NCBI GenBank assembly: GCA_932294355.1 | Contig: OW028753.1 | Location: 5,711,501-5,775,500, forward strand | Origin: Aporophyla lueneburgensis | Lineage: Eukaryota > Arthropoda > Insecta > Lepidoptera > Noctuidae | Direction of reading: 5' to 3' | DNA: 64,000 nt | Shown here: positions 51,881 through 63,525 of the stretch, piece by piece | How positions within the stretch are numbered: the stretch's first letter is position 1 | Layout: each line of letters opens with the position of its first letter | Translations under genes and position numbers: made by a program | Notes under the pieces: generated by a model | Database searches by the model: none | Told to the model about the DNA's origin: nothing | The model's input: only the letters and a program-made list of their open reading frames with translations

Positions 51881-54600
51881 TAGTGTAGAAGATTTAGAAA
51901 TAATAAATACTTTATGTCTACTACATACCTATTACATGTTTAATTTTATAAATGCCTAATAATCAAACACATTGTTTAATAGGTCAAGGAATCTCTTCCT
52001 TAAGATTTTATCTTATAATCATGCAAAGCCACATTATGCAAATAAATTTAAATGGAGGCAAAAATGCAATGACAAATTACGAATAAGATATGCGTTTAAA
52101 TTAATATCAATTTGAAAATGTCTTCATCAGACGAAGTTCCCAGGCGTATCTTCACACGAAATTTATTAAACCCAAAAATATTTGCATAAACTACACCACT
52201 GCAGTTTCGAAAAAATAAAAAGTAACGAACGCTTTATTAAGAACTAGTTTATAATGAAAAAGTTCTTCAATTTCACTTCCTTATAAATATTTATTCATCA
52301 AATAATATGCAAATGCTGTAATTATAGGGTTAGTAAGAAATGGGTTAGTCAATTTGCATATTAACACTGCAATGCGAAGTGTAAGAAGTACGCGTAGAGC
52401 AATATGCAAAACTGGCATAAAAGTCAAAGAACGTAAGTTGAATTTCGAATACTTTTAAAGGTGCGTTCTTAAATACAAAAATTCTTTTAATTTTGCAAAT
52501 TTCACACCTTGAGCTTGGGGAAACGACAGGTTTAAAGACGATTGCTTTTAAAAATAAAGACTTGTCGCAATGTGACGGTTTTTTTTTTGTGTAATGTATA
52601 ATAATTTTGTGCAATTTATGCACACCGCTCGTTAGACAATTAGCGAGCAGATGTCTGTTGAAAATTTATTTAGCTACTGGTTCTAGTGTGGGAAATGGGG
52701 TGCCTTCCGTCTGTAATGCATCGTTTAATAGTTAATTTTATGCCACAATGTTTTATAGGCTCTTAGATAAACGTGTTGGACATACTTATTGATAGTTTTT
52801 TTATTCCTAACGTTTTTAGCTTCTCATTAAGGTAGCACTAAACATTATACTATAATAAGGTTGTTTGATAGGCATTTTGCGAGAAAATTGAAATGTTAAC
52901 TCATTTATATTCTGCTGTGGTGGTCGAAATCAACCTGCGTGTGAAGAGAGCTTACAAATTTTTGTACAAAAAGTTTAAATTGAGGATCAATACCTCCATA
53001 AAATTGCTATTGCAGATATAACTTTACGTGTTCATTTTTGAAGAAGTGTGTTAATCGAAGTTATAACAATATTTTTTGCACCCTTTGCAATTTCTATTTT
53101 TAGTCACCGAATTTTAATAACAGAACCAGATGTGATTAAAAATAACAATAAAATGTGCAGCAAAAAATACTATAAATTGTACAAGCTTTACGTTTTTGAC
53201 TCTACAGTCAAAACGCAAAAAAAATATTCAAATCACAAACCAAACATTTTTAAATACGTACAAAACAAAAAATAAAAAACAATGTCGCGAAAAAAACAAC
53301 GCACAGCTGCACCAATTTGAAAATAGAGCTAATGATTAAGTATTATTCATAGCGTTACCGGTTTTTTAAAAGAAAAAAACTTAAAAAGGCCAATTTAATG
53401 ATATGCGTGGCCCACTTTGAAAAGACAAAAAATAAACAATATGGCGACGCTTTTCGATTTGAATATGGAATGGTCTCAGGGATATCGGTTACAGAATTCA
53501 TTTGAATCACAACATCTAATGTCTATGGAGAGATAATAGTTTTTTGGCTGTGAAGTTATTTTAATGATGGGTAACCCTTGGGAAGGCGATGTTAAATTTA
53601 TGCTAAAAGGTGTGGAGTGGACGGGTTAAGTTACTTCCGTAAGTGGTTTTTGTGGAAGGAAGTAAGTTTATATGCAATTTACTGTTTTGCGTGGGATCGA
53701 AGAATAATACATGTTGTGTCCGTTCTACAACAATATCTTAACGGAACATGTTGTGACAATTCATTTCAGAGGTTATTTATTGAGAGTTTTAGTTTTCAAT
53801 GAATATGGCATCCTTTCCATCAACACAGTATTCATTCCGATCCAGCCCGTCCCTTGTTGTCCTCTACCAGCGATGCCCTAAACCGAGGTCCGTACCCCAC
53901 AGGGATTGCCCTAAGCGAGTAGTCGCTCTAGTTTTAAGTTTTAAAGCCCTGGCTGGAGGCCTTAATTTATTAAGGTACCCACAGGTAAGTCCGGTTAAGC
54001 AGCCGACAACCTCATAGGTTGACCTGTGACATGACTTTCGCAAAAAAAAAAACAACAACACAGCATTATCCCTAGGTCTGACAAGAGTTCCGTAATTACC
54101 TACGTGCAATTTTTCGGTTTAAAGACATTTATTTCTCAAAGAACATTACCTACAGTTCACTTAAAGATAAACTTAACTAAATTAAAAATAGGTTTATGTT
54201 TACATTACGACGTTCAAGCCATTAAAGAAACTGAACACCATAGGTTCCTTTATCGAATATTGCAATTACTTAAGTCCAAACAAAAAAATATTAAAAAAAC
54301 AGTTCAAGCCAAAATATAATAGCCTACGCTTATGCGTCTAATATATAATTCCTCAGACCTTTTTAAATGTTGGTATGCTACTGCTAATGCTGTATACTCT
54401 CTGACTGTTTTACTTAATTTATCATATATTATAGCCGAACCCCCTCATACTGTTTTTTTTTTCTGCCGTACAGGGTTCTCACTCTTGGTGTTTCTAGGTC
54501 ATCCTGATTACGAGTATTATATTTTTAATTATTGAATGAATCAAACATAATTTTATTTACGTTCAATATTTGCGAAACTAATTTTGCCAGTTTGTCAAGA
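51881..54600. other. About 2.7 kb without a supported gene
   Basis: AT-rich, with one G+C-richer segment at 53820-54020. A 72-codon frame there (MNMASFPSTQYSFRSSPSLV...) is unrecognised and overlaps an antisense frame; it may be an old retroelement piece. Confidence 0.35.
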
Positions 54601-54609
54601 GACAAGAAA

Positions 54610-54837
54610 ACGTGAAAAGAACGTGAACGTGAAGACGTGAAAAGGTAAGAACCTTTTCACGTCTTAAAACGGTTGAACGGATTAGGGTAAAATTTGTCAC
54701 ATAATTAGACTTTGACCCGACCTGGGTCGTATGACATACGATATTTTATGTAGGTATTAATGTTTATCCCGGTAGTATGTACCCGTGGAAAAGTTTCGGA
54801 CCTCCTCGCAGACGAAGCCGCAGCAGATAGCTAGTAT
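54610..54837 (+). mobile_element. Helitron with an internal hairpin
   Basis: The interior GGTTGAACGGATTAGGGTAA and TTATCCCGGTAGTATGTACC, and the end GACGAAGCCGCAGCAGATAG with CTAG next to T, belong to the Helitron family. The hairpin 54632-54665 is inside. Confidence 0.7.
54632..54665. repeat. 15-bp perfect hairpin
   Basis: The arms 54632-54646 (AAGACGTGAAAAGGT) and 54651-54665 are exact reverse complements around the loop AAGA. Upstream lie further ACGTGAA repeats. Confidence 0.93.
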
Positions 54838-55187
54838 AAACTAAGTAGCAAAACTTAAAGAAAAACAACCAAAAAGTGATTAATTTCACGCAGTACTTGT
54901 ATATTATCGTCAAAAAGTAAAAAAAATACTTAATTATCACACCATGTGGAAGGATAGGCCTAAAATGTTTTATTCATAAACAAAAGGACTTTTCTAAAAT
55001 AGGTAAATACTTGTCAATACCTTAAAGGCAATTGCTAGTAAAAAAAGGAAACTGCACTCGCCTTAAGAAGGTACCCACATTTTACTATGTATAGTATATT
55101 AGTAGAGAAGAAATATGGAAAAATTCTGCATTTTTCAAATTTCGTAAAATATTATTAGGAACAGTCCACACTTTAATCAGAATCCTA
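54838..55187. other. Stretch without a gene
   Basis: Nothing recognised. Confidence 0.4.
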
Positions 55188-55343
55188 ACTAATATTATGA
55201 TATGAATGGTTGTTTATAACTCTTTCACGCTAAAACGGCTAGATGGATTTGTATGAAATTTGGCACACAGATAGACGACCTGGGTAAGGACATAGGCTAC
55301 TTTTCATCCTACATCACAGACGAAGTCGTGTGCAACAGCTAGT
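55188..55343 (+). mobile_element. Short non-autonomous Helitron
   Basis: Starts CCTAACTAATATTATGATAT, contains AACTCTTTCACGCTAAAACG and AATTTGGCACACAGATAG, and ends GTGCAACAGCTAG next to T. Confidence 0.75.
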
Positions 55344-55507
55344 TAGAAATAATACTGAAACATGGTCAATACCTGTAGATATATGAAAATGAAATAAAAA
55401 TGAGTTTTAACCTTGAATAATACGAAACACAGCAATGCGTGACTTTTAAAAATAAATGTTAGTATACAGCTTAATTATTTTCATTAATCTAATGGAAATA
55501 TCAATAA

Positions 55508-55735
55508 TTAGCTTTTGCCAGCGGCTTCGCCCGCGTGGAGGTCGGAAAATATCCCGCGGGAACGTACTATCGGGATAAAAAGTAGCCTATGTGTTAATCC
55601 AGGTTATAAACTAAATGTTTTCTAAATTTCATCCAAATCCGTTCAGTAGTTTTTGCGTGAAAGAGTAGCAAACTTCCACACATCCATACATACAAACTTT
55701 CGCATTTATAATATTAGTAGGAAGTAGGATTTCCC
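55508..55735 (-). mobile_element. Non-autonomous Helitron, typical copy
   Basis: Reversed: AGCTTTTGCCAGCGGCTTCG, CGGGATAAAAAGTAGCCTAT, AAATCCGTTCAGTAGTTTTT, GCATTTATAATATTAGTAGG. This is the best reference for the order of blocks in this family. Confidence 0.78.
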
Positions 55736-57285
55736 GGGCAAGCCCTTTCACTAGGTGTCTAGTTGTAGTAAATAAATAATGAAGACATTTATAATAATTC
55801 CATTATAATTTATATAGGTAGGTAAGTACAATTTTGGCACAGTTTCAGGTCATCATGGACATCATATTGTGAATCTTAGATCGAAAAGATATTCATAATA
55901 TTGTCGGTTTCCAATAATAAATATATTTATTGCATTTCACAATTTGAACTTCGATTTTTGGTTTTAATTAATTACTGTGGACTCTCATGGGCGCAGCAAA
56001 GTAGGAGAGAGACAATTCTTGAATAGAAATGCCAAAATTTCAATGTCAATGTCAAAAATTACAAGTCTGTTTTTTTTTTTAAACATAAAACACGAAATAC
56101 CGAGAATGAATAGTCACGAAACGACCCAAAAGTGTAAATACAAAAATAATTATCCGAAATAACAACACAATTCGACACGGTTGACGCTTAACCCTTACGA
56201 TGCTGCTGTGATTTGCATATTTTTTTCTTAAACATTTTTTTTGTTCTTTAAGAGTCTCCTGTGATTATTTTATGCGAGTACAAAGCGAAATTATAACAGT
56301 TACGCGTTCACATGTTAATAAGTTTTTTGTTCAAAACATTTGTGCCTTTTATTTAAATCCGTAAAGTAATGTTGCCATCGTAACAGATGTTTTTGACACA
56401 ATGAATTTATTTTGGTTTTTTGTTCATGTGAATGCGGTACATGTTGTATTACGGTAAAATTAATGTTACTATTGTTACTACTGAGATTTTAGCTACGTGA
56501 ATACCTTAATTTACACGTTTTACTTCATTTTAACAAGGTGTTTTTGATAATGATAGCAATCTTGTCATTCAAAGTGTGAGATTTAGAATGAATTAATATG
56601 AGTAGTGGATCGTGTGTCAGTTAAATTATAATTATTGTTAATAAAAGTAGTTGTACGTTGAAAGAGTGGATAAACAACTATGCTATAGCAAAAGGCGTCT
56701 TGAAAGCTTAACATAAAAGTAAAACAAAAGCCTAAATAATGAATGTCAATACAATTAATTAAATGTCCAACTATCATTTGTATTAAACAAATAAGTAAAA
56801 TAATAGCTACATTAACAAAAACAATGGGCTAATGGGTATTACCAATAATAAATGTGCAAAAACTAGTCCATTTTCAATAACATGTGTGAATTTGAACTTT
56901 ATTTTAAGTCTAGTAATTTAGAAAAAAAAGTCTACCTAAAGTTGGTCTGTAATAAAACAAAATGCGAGGAACGTTTGAACGTTTTGCAGGTGATAAAACC
57001 GTATTTTTTCAATTTTTATGACTTCATCCAACTGAATTATGTATTTTATAAGTGAAATTACTAGCATTTTAGCGAAAATAAAACTAAAAATATAATATTG
57101 GACAGTTAAGAGGTGTGGTAATTGCAACAATTATGTCCGACATTGATCACTTGTAATGAAAGAGACGAGACAGTTTCATTTTTTTATTAATATTAATATA
57201 GGTAGTATTTTTTACTGTTTTTTAAATATCTTTATGTCCTGAGAGGTAGTCCGATAACCATATTTCTATTTTAATTTTATTACTA
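55736..57285. other. About 1.5 kb without a gene
   Basis: AT-rich, nothing recognised. Confidence 0.4.
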
Positions 57286-57440
57286 GCTTTTGTCAATGGC
57301 TTCGCCCGCGTATTTTAGGTACATATAAACCTTCCTCTTGAATCACTCTGTTTATTAATGAAAACCGCATTAAAATCCGTTGCGTATTTTAAAAGATCTA
57401 AACGTAAAAACACAGGAAGCGACTTAGTTTTACAATAAAC
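57286..57440 (-). mobile_element. Short non-autonomous Helitron
   Basis: Reversed: ACTAGCTTTTGTCAATGGCT, AACCTTCCTCTTGAATCACT and ACACAGGAAGCGACTTAGTT, same subfamily as 11229. Confidence 0.72.
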
Positions 57441-58465
57441 AAAATACACTGAGTTACGAATTAGGTATTAAATTTTTACTACTAGTGTGTAGTATTTGAG
57501 TACTAAATAAATTCGATGAATGCGATCGTTTGAATAAAAATAAAATAACAACGCATGACGATAGTAAAGAACTGCTACGCAGAGAACTCACATCAATTCA
57601 TCTTTTTAAAGAACAGGTTTCAATTTAAGTTCCATTCATTCACTGCTTGGGATTTCACTCACATTAATAAAAGAACGGTCATCGTTTCCAAACATTTAGG
57701 ATCGTTGAAATAAAGCAATACACGAGAGATATAAAAATAACCTACCGAATTGCAGAGATTATTTGCAGATAAACTTTTTTTTTAGCAGTGTTATATTATT
57801 ATTCGAACAAAAACTGCATAGCAACACAACACAACCGACACAGCTATTTAATATTCAATTAATTTTTGAAAAGAGACAAGTCAAACAAAAATAACAGAGC
57901 AAACAATGTACGCTTTCCAACGGACGTTATAAATTAAACTTATTATTTTCACCCACAAACAAACAAAAAGTAGGTTGCACTCCTGTAATCCTTCTCATAC
58001 TTGCGAAAGTACATTTTCATAACAGAAAACAAAAGGACTTAATAAAGTTTGGAGCGAAAAAGTTTCGGAAGCGCAGTCCCTACCCTTTATTTAACCGCTA
58101 GAATATTTATAAGACGAACCGTCTGCAATTTGTCCCGACTAAAGGTAATACGCATAAAAACTGGAATTCATTATGGTTGGAATAAAAAAACAACTGGAAT
58201 AAAATAGTTGGGTCCGCATCGAAAGGGTTAAACGTCAACGTCATTGACTGTTGGATAGTGATTTGTGGAAGACGTGTCTGTGTATTAATTATTAGTTTTA
58301 GAAATTAGATCCCAATAAATAGTTTTTTTTTTAATGTGGTGAGTTTAAGAACTTGAAAAAGTAACATTCGGTTAGTGCAATTGTTAAGTGACTACCAATG
58401 TTAAAAGTGTAAAATAAGTAAAAAGTGTCTGATCTTCTATCCATAGTGTTCAAATTAATGTTCTG
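57441..58465. other. Stretch without a gene
   Basis: Nothing recognised. The 111-codon minus frame 58331-58666 runs through repeat sequence. Confidence 0.4.
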
Positions 58466-58822
58466 TAAAGTACCAGTAGTAATAGTCAGCAACATTTTTT
58501 TTTTTTTTTCTGGATGGGAAATCATCAAATGACTTCTCCCGCTCTGGGCGGAGCGGGAGGGCGTGTCAGACTTTAACTGACTAAAACCCACCCGTGTTCC
58601 ATCAGTTGCCCATGTGCCAGGGTCACGGTGCCTCTTTCGAACAATCACGCGACCCCGGCAGGTCACGCGACCCCGGCAGGATAGTCAGCAACATCAAGGC
58701 GTTACTGACCTTCCTCGAGGTACTGGGGTGGATCGAATAACCGATTTCCCACCCGTACGCAAAATACGCGCTCAGACGTGGAGTTGCGGACACTTGCCCG
58801 TTCTACCTAAAGTACCAGTAGT
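58466..58822. mobile_element. Unidentified insertion with 15-bp flanking repeat, itself hit by an R1-like LINE
   Basis: TAAAGTACCAGTAGT occurs at 58466-58480 and 58808-58822. Between them, once the R1-like tail is removed, about 140 bp remain, including GGCGTTACTGACCTTCCTCG and GTGGAGTTGCGGACACTTGC. I do not recognise this sequence; the long direct repeat suggests LINE-type integration of a short cDNA. Confidence 0.6.
58482..58694 (-). mobile_element. R1-like LINE 3' end with perfect 14-bp TSD
   Basis: ATAGTCAGCAACAT flanks it at 58482-58495 and 58681-58694. The insert starts with a T run (poly-A on the minus strand) and carries the family 3' UTR (CTTCTCCCGCTCTGGGCGGA, GTGTTCCATCAGTTGCCCAT). 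Its far end repeats CACGCGACCCCGGCAGGT, an 18-bp tandem duplication. Confidence 0.9.
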
Positions 58823-58884
58823 CCAGTGGTTTAGGCGCAGACAGGTGAATGAGTTCGAATTACACACGTTGTTGAACAGCATAC

Positions 58885-59135
58885 ATACGTAGCATTACGT
58901 CTTGTTTCTACGAAGGGCTGGGCAGAGGTGTACCTATATACACCTACATTTCACCAGTTATGTTTAAGTCTCATGCAATAGGGGCGAACCTCTTGCCATA
59001 AATTCAGTCTCCGGGCTGCTCTTGAGAAATGAAAAAAAAAAAACAAATAATACTTTGCGCGACTTGGAAATCGAACCCAGTACCTGCTCAGCAGTAGTTC
59101 TTGCTTCCACTAGACCGACGAGGCAGTCAAAAAAC
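58885..59135 (-). mobile_element. SINE E, full length
   Basis: Minus-strand head with A box TCGGTCTAGTGG and B box GGGTTCGATTTCC, then AAAGTATTATTTG, an internal poly-T interruption, GAGCAGCCCGGAGACTGAAT and the tail toward 58885. The B box has one change from the 33103 copy. Confidence 0.8.
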
Positions 59136-59225
59136 AGCATAAATATGGACGGCAATAAGTTGTGAAGAATCAAAATCATAAGCATGTAAATTTCTTGGAG
59201 TATTTTCTTGTTTACATAATAGCCT

Positions 59226-59313
59226 AATAATCAGTCTATAATATTCCCACCGCTGGGACTCAGGCCTCCTCTCTGTGAGAGGGTTCTGCTTTATCCACAT
59301 GGGACCGGGCTGG
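59226..59313 (-). mobile_element. SINE D 3' fragment
   Basis: CAGTCTATAATATTCCCACC, GGGACTCAGGCCTCCTCTCT and GTGAGAGGGTTCTGC, reversed. Confidence 0.68.
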
Positions 59314-59530
59314 AGGAATTAACACGAATACTAATGAGCAACCAAGATTGTTTTAAGACAGTGCGATTGGTTTTGTTTTTATAATATTTGATAAATTCTA
59401 TACAACGGTTAGTTGCACATATTAGGTATTGTTTCATTGTAAGCCTCATCCCAGCAAACATTTTTGTTATATAATCAAACATTTACATGACCTTGAGTCT
59501 TATTAAAGTTATTTTAGAGTTTCTTTTCTG
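59314..59530. other. Stretch without a gene
   Basis: Nothing recognised. Confidence 0.35.
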
Positions 59531-59873
59531 TCTACGAAACACTGGTGCCGATTCCCTTATTCACAAACTAAACTAAATTTAAGTTCAGTGCATCTTTTTC
59601 TTTCTATTTCATTAAGGAAAGGACAGAAGATAAATTTTAGTTTAGTCCTGTCAAATTAATCAGCGCTTGACGTAAATTGACGTAATTTTAGTAGGCAAGT
59701 TTTTAATCACGTCTAAACATGTATGGAGTAGTGACAGGCGCTGATTAATTTGACAGGACTAAACTAAATTTTTTCTTTTGTCCTCTTCATAATGAAATAC
59801 AAAGAAAAAGATGCACTGAACTTAAATTTAGTTTAGTTTGTGAACAAGGGAATCGGTACCAATGTCTATGAAA
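59531..59873. mobile_element. Foldback element with 127-bp TIRs and 9-bp TSD (MULE-like)
   Basis: The element at 59540-59864 has two 127-bp arms (59540-59666 and 59738-59864) starting CACTGGTGCCGATTCCCTTA, about 92% identical, and a 71-bp spacer. The flanks TCTACGAAA (59531-59539) and TCTATGAAA (59865-59873) form a 9-bp duplication with one change. Long TIRs plus a 9-bp TSD are typical of Mutator-like elements. No transposase. Confidence 0.87.
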
Positions 59874-59959
59874 TCACACTCTTCAGTCGTGGTTTGGGAC
59901 TTCAGTTCAAAATCTGGTCAATAAACCTTAAATTCTAAAAAATCTTTACTTCAATCAAT

Positions 59960-60098
59960 AAACTTAGCTTTTCGCAGTCCACTGCTGGACATATGCCTCA
60001 CACAGGCTACGCGACGGCTACCCTGCCCTTTGCATGCAGTTTTAGCCGGTCAACTTTTTAATGTCTGCGGTCCATCTAGCTACCCAACTCTTCATTGG
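59960..60098 (-). mobile_element. LINE 3' end fragment
   Basis: TTCGCAGTCCACTGCTGGAC, ATATGCCTCACACAGGCTAC and GCGGTCCATCTAGCTACCCA are the reverse of a common lepidopteran LINE end. Confidence 0.5.
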
Positions 60099-60109
60099 CA
60101 ACATTTATT

Positions 60110-60330
60110 TAAAGCTTTACTTTGTGTAAATAGTTTTATCACCACTGCTTTCAAAACGGTGCAGAAAAACATCGTGAGGAAACCGGCATGTCCCTGAACA
60201 AAAATTCGAAGACATGTGACATTTACCAACCCACACTGGGCCAGCGTGGTAGATTCCGGTCTACTTCCTCTCACCGATAGGAGGCCTGTGTCCCAGCAGT
60301 GGGAACAATATAGGCTGACTATGATTTGTG
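60110..60330 (+). mobile_element. SINE D copy without its tRNA-like head
   Basis: TTTACTTTGTGTAAATAGTT, CACCACTGCTTTCAAAACGG, GAGGAAACCGGCATGTCCCT, GGCCAGCGTGGTAGATTCCG and CAGTGGGAACAATATAGGCT. Confidence 0.8.
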
Positions 60331-60431
60331 CAATGAACATTATAATATTTTGTTCAAACTGGAGGAATTGCTTCAAAAAGATAGAATAAATAAGTGGCAA
60401 TTAACTACGAGTTTCCTCAGCTCATTCAAAA

Positions 60432-60830
60432 TGTTTTTATTTATTTATTGGTCTATCTACAATTGTTACACTTTATAATCTAATAATACAATATGATGCA
60501 ATAGACACAGCATGCATGAATTTACTTAAAAATTTATTACAGTGGTTTTACAGTTTTATACATACTTAATATTAAAGACATATTTATTATTAAGACAGTT
60601 AAAAGCTTAAATATATAGGTTAAGATTAACATAGTTCAGTGTAGTGTTGATTATTTTTGGTGGACTTGTTGCTTGAATTTATGAATAGATGTACAACAAA
60701 TATCTATAGCATCATCACAATTATTGAGAAGCTTGCAAAGTCTTGGGATTGGGGAGTTTGACCCTGAAACAGTTTTGCGGAATGTAAGACGTAATAGTTT
60801 TGGCAAAGTAGTGAATAATTAACACTTCTG
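60432..60830 (-). mobile_element. Probable LINE 3' end with decayed C-terminus
   Basis: The minus strand from about 60815 reads LPKLLRLTFRKTVSGSNSPI and then PRLCKLLNNCDDAIDICCTS before losing its frame. It continues as AT-rich 3' UTR and ends ACCAATAAATAAATAAA, a polyadenylation signal and short tail. The layout is that of LINE ends elsewhere in this window, but the protein segment is not securely identified. Confidence 0.45.
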
Positions 60831-60839
60831 CTTGCATAC

Positions 60840-61145
60840 AAACTCGTATTTATTCTAACCATTTCCCAACTATGTTAGGGGACAGCCTTCAGCCACACCA
60901 TATGTTGCTGAATACCAGTATTTTATATGGAAAGACTGCCTATCTGATCTCCACAACCCAGTTACTGGGTAATACGGTACCCCTTGGTAAGACTGGTTGT
61001 CAGATTTTTGGACTTCTGACGACCCGCCAACGAGTGTCAAAGATTATTGACACCCAGCTTAACGTGCTTTCCTAGGCACGGAGGAGTCTAAATACGTTAT
61101 GTATGATCACCCATCCACAAACTGGCCTCGGCAAGAGTAGCTTAA
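60840..61145 (-). repeat. Repeat A, near full length
   Basis: TAACCATTTCCCAACTATGT, CTCCACAACCCAGTTACTGG, AAGACTGGTTGTCAGATTTT and AACGTGCTTTCCTAGGCACG in order, ending near GCAAGAGTAGCTTAACC. Confidence 0.8.
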
Positions 61146-62336
61146 CCTTCGATCGACCATACAACTGTTTTATTTAGCCACGCGTTTTTATTCACCACTT
61201 CAAATAAAAACTGTCTCGTTATGCTGTTGACTAAGAAGCCTACACAAAGTATTTTACCTCGTATATAAGGCCCGCATATAAAATTGAACGCATTTTTAGT
61301 AAACACGCCTTGTGAGGGAGAGGGCGCGAGTGGCACAGAGGGTCGGAGTAATGGCTGCCGAATGTCGCGAGAATCCATTTTGTCCCTCCCTACCCCCGTT
61401 TGGTGGTAAAGTCGCGTTAGCGATCGTAGTATATGTAACATTTTTAGATGATTCAGTCAGGTTCTTTGATTTTTTAGTTTACCGTTACGTTTTTTTTTAA
61501 TGTTAATACACTTGTGACTAACAAGATATGCGTCATTGATTGTAGGAATCATAATTTGAAAACAAAAGAAAATACAATTAATAAGTATCAATTAGATAGT
61601 CTAACGCGCGTAGACTGTTGTAATTGGTTGAATGAATTATCAACAGCCGATCGCATAACTTGACTAGCGTCTAAATTTGACGCTTTTATATTTTTTTACA
61701 GAAACTGGGCGTAACACATTCATTTCTAAGTTATAAGCAGAACCTTACCTCAATATTTAAACTAAGTGTTGAAGATGTCCGTTTAAACCCGATTTCTTGA
61801 TTAAGAATAACCAGAAAATTACCTACAATATCACAACTAACATTATTTTTATTTTCTATAAATAATCTGGGAAACGATTACTACGTAAATTGGGCCAGTA
61901 AAAAACATAATCCGACCAAACAATTTTTTATCTAAGTTTTTTACATATACTACAAAAGTGAAGTCTCTCTAAGTATTGGATGCGTGCTAACTGCTAACAC
62001 GGGGGTAGGTAGAAGCAGAAATTATTTTTACTCTTCTTGCCGTCACTTGTTAGCTGTGCCCCTGCCTCCTCTGTGATCGATATTCACGCGAAATCATAAA
62101 TATTAGGGTGATGTGGGACTGTGAGGCACACTTCACGTTTTTATTTATGTGCTAGGTAGCTAAGTATTTATACGTAGGTATGTATTGGGATTGTGACTCA
62201 AGTTTTATACTCCGAAAACATAATACGTTTTTGGGAAATATTTTTTTTTTCTTAAAATTGTTATAATAAAATTATTAAAAGGTAAAGTAATGAAATCACT
62301 TATTACACATAGTTACTCCAGCTTACAATTCAATAT
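61146..62336. other. About 1.2 kb without a supported gene
   Basis: A G+C-richer patch lies at 61310-61420. On the minus strand it contains ATG in good context and MDSRDIRQPLLRPSVPLAPS, but the frame continues into AT-rich sequence; not supported as a gene. Confidence 0.35.
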
Positions 62337-62487
62337 CTTTTTTTGGGTAAAAAATCATCAAATGACGTCTCCCGCTCTGGCTGGAGCGGAAGGCCGTGTC
62401 AGACTTTTACTGACTAAAACCCACCCTTCAGTTGCCTGTGCCGGGGCCACGGTAACTTTTTCGAAGAAATCCGCGACCCTGACCATT
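62337..62487 (-). mobile_element. R1-like LINE 3' end
   Basis: ATCATCAAATGACGTCTCCC, GGAAGGCCGTGTCAGACTTT and TACTGACTAAAACCCACCC, reversed and diverged. No clear TSD. Confidence 0.72.
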
Positions 62488-63204
62488 TAATACCTACTAC
62501 AAGGTTTTCAAAACCTACATCCCTAAGAAAAATAAAATACTGTGTCTTTGACTATCAATAATATCTAACATCCTTAAAATTAAATTAAACACCATTACGT
62601 AATAATTAAAGCTTAAATAAAACTGTAATTAAAACCTATTAAGTCATCGTTTCGTCACTCAAACCGCCATTTATCTATAATTAACACTACACAGCGGGAC
62701 AAAAAAAACGGCCCACCTCACGAAAATCTAAAAACTCTTAATTGGCTCAACATTAATACACTTTTAAGGAACCGAGCTGTCAAATTAAAAATACCCTCTG
62801 GTAGAATTTTTCGCCCTATCATCGTATAGCCCAGTCGATTAGACCCAATTAAATGTAAACGTAATTTCGCGTGTTATTGTTCTCTGATAAAGTTTTTCTG
62901 TTGTAATAAAATTTCGCTACCCTTAGGCCCTTGTTATGGCAGTGACATCTTATTAAAATTCAGCCTAGGGCCAATCCGTGTTGCTTTCTTCGGTTTACAG
63001 TGGCGGCCGACGGTAATTGTATACTTTTAAGAAAATTATGGTCATTGTTATAAAGTTTTGTAAAGATTTTAAGCGTAGGTAGGATGATAGGTATTTTTAT
63101 GTATTTACTAGTAAGATTATAATATTATATTTTTATTCTATAAATTGATTAAGTTGTTAATAATGTATATTTTATGCTAATTCTGAGAAACTGCCGTAGA
63201 TATA
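62488..63204. other. AT-rich stretch without a gene
   Basis: Nothing recognised. Confidence 0.4.
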
Positions 63205-63525
63205 TGTATTGTTTAGGTTCCGTACCTAAATTACTAAGACTCGGCTGTCCATCCGTCTGTCAGCGGGCTGAACTAATTAATCGTAATACGTAGACAGTTA
63301 CATTTATTTTCAAAAAGTGTTTTTTTTTTGGCGGGTATAATAATACAAATAAAAAAAAGTAAAAAATGAAGGCGCTATTTGTAGTGGACTGTATCTTATG
63401 AACTGTAATAGGTAGGTAGTTGACATTTTCACAGGTTTTGTATTTCTATTGCCGCTATAATAAAAAATAAGGGGTCTCCATACAAGGCGTTCCGCGAGTC
63501 CGACTCGCACTTGGCTGGTTTTTTA
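63205..63525 (-). repeat. Repeat F copy, diverged
   Basis: GGTTCCGTACCTAAATTACT on the left and GCGAGTCCGACTCGCACTTG on the right are the two ends of family F in reverse. The middle is AT-rich and changed. Confidence 0.65.

Noticed and set aside
58331..58666. 111-codon minus-strand ORF
   Set aside because: It starts inside the R1-like LINE tail and its T run; repeat-derived.
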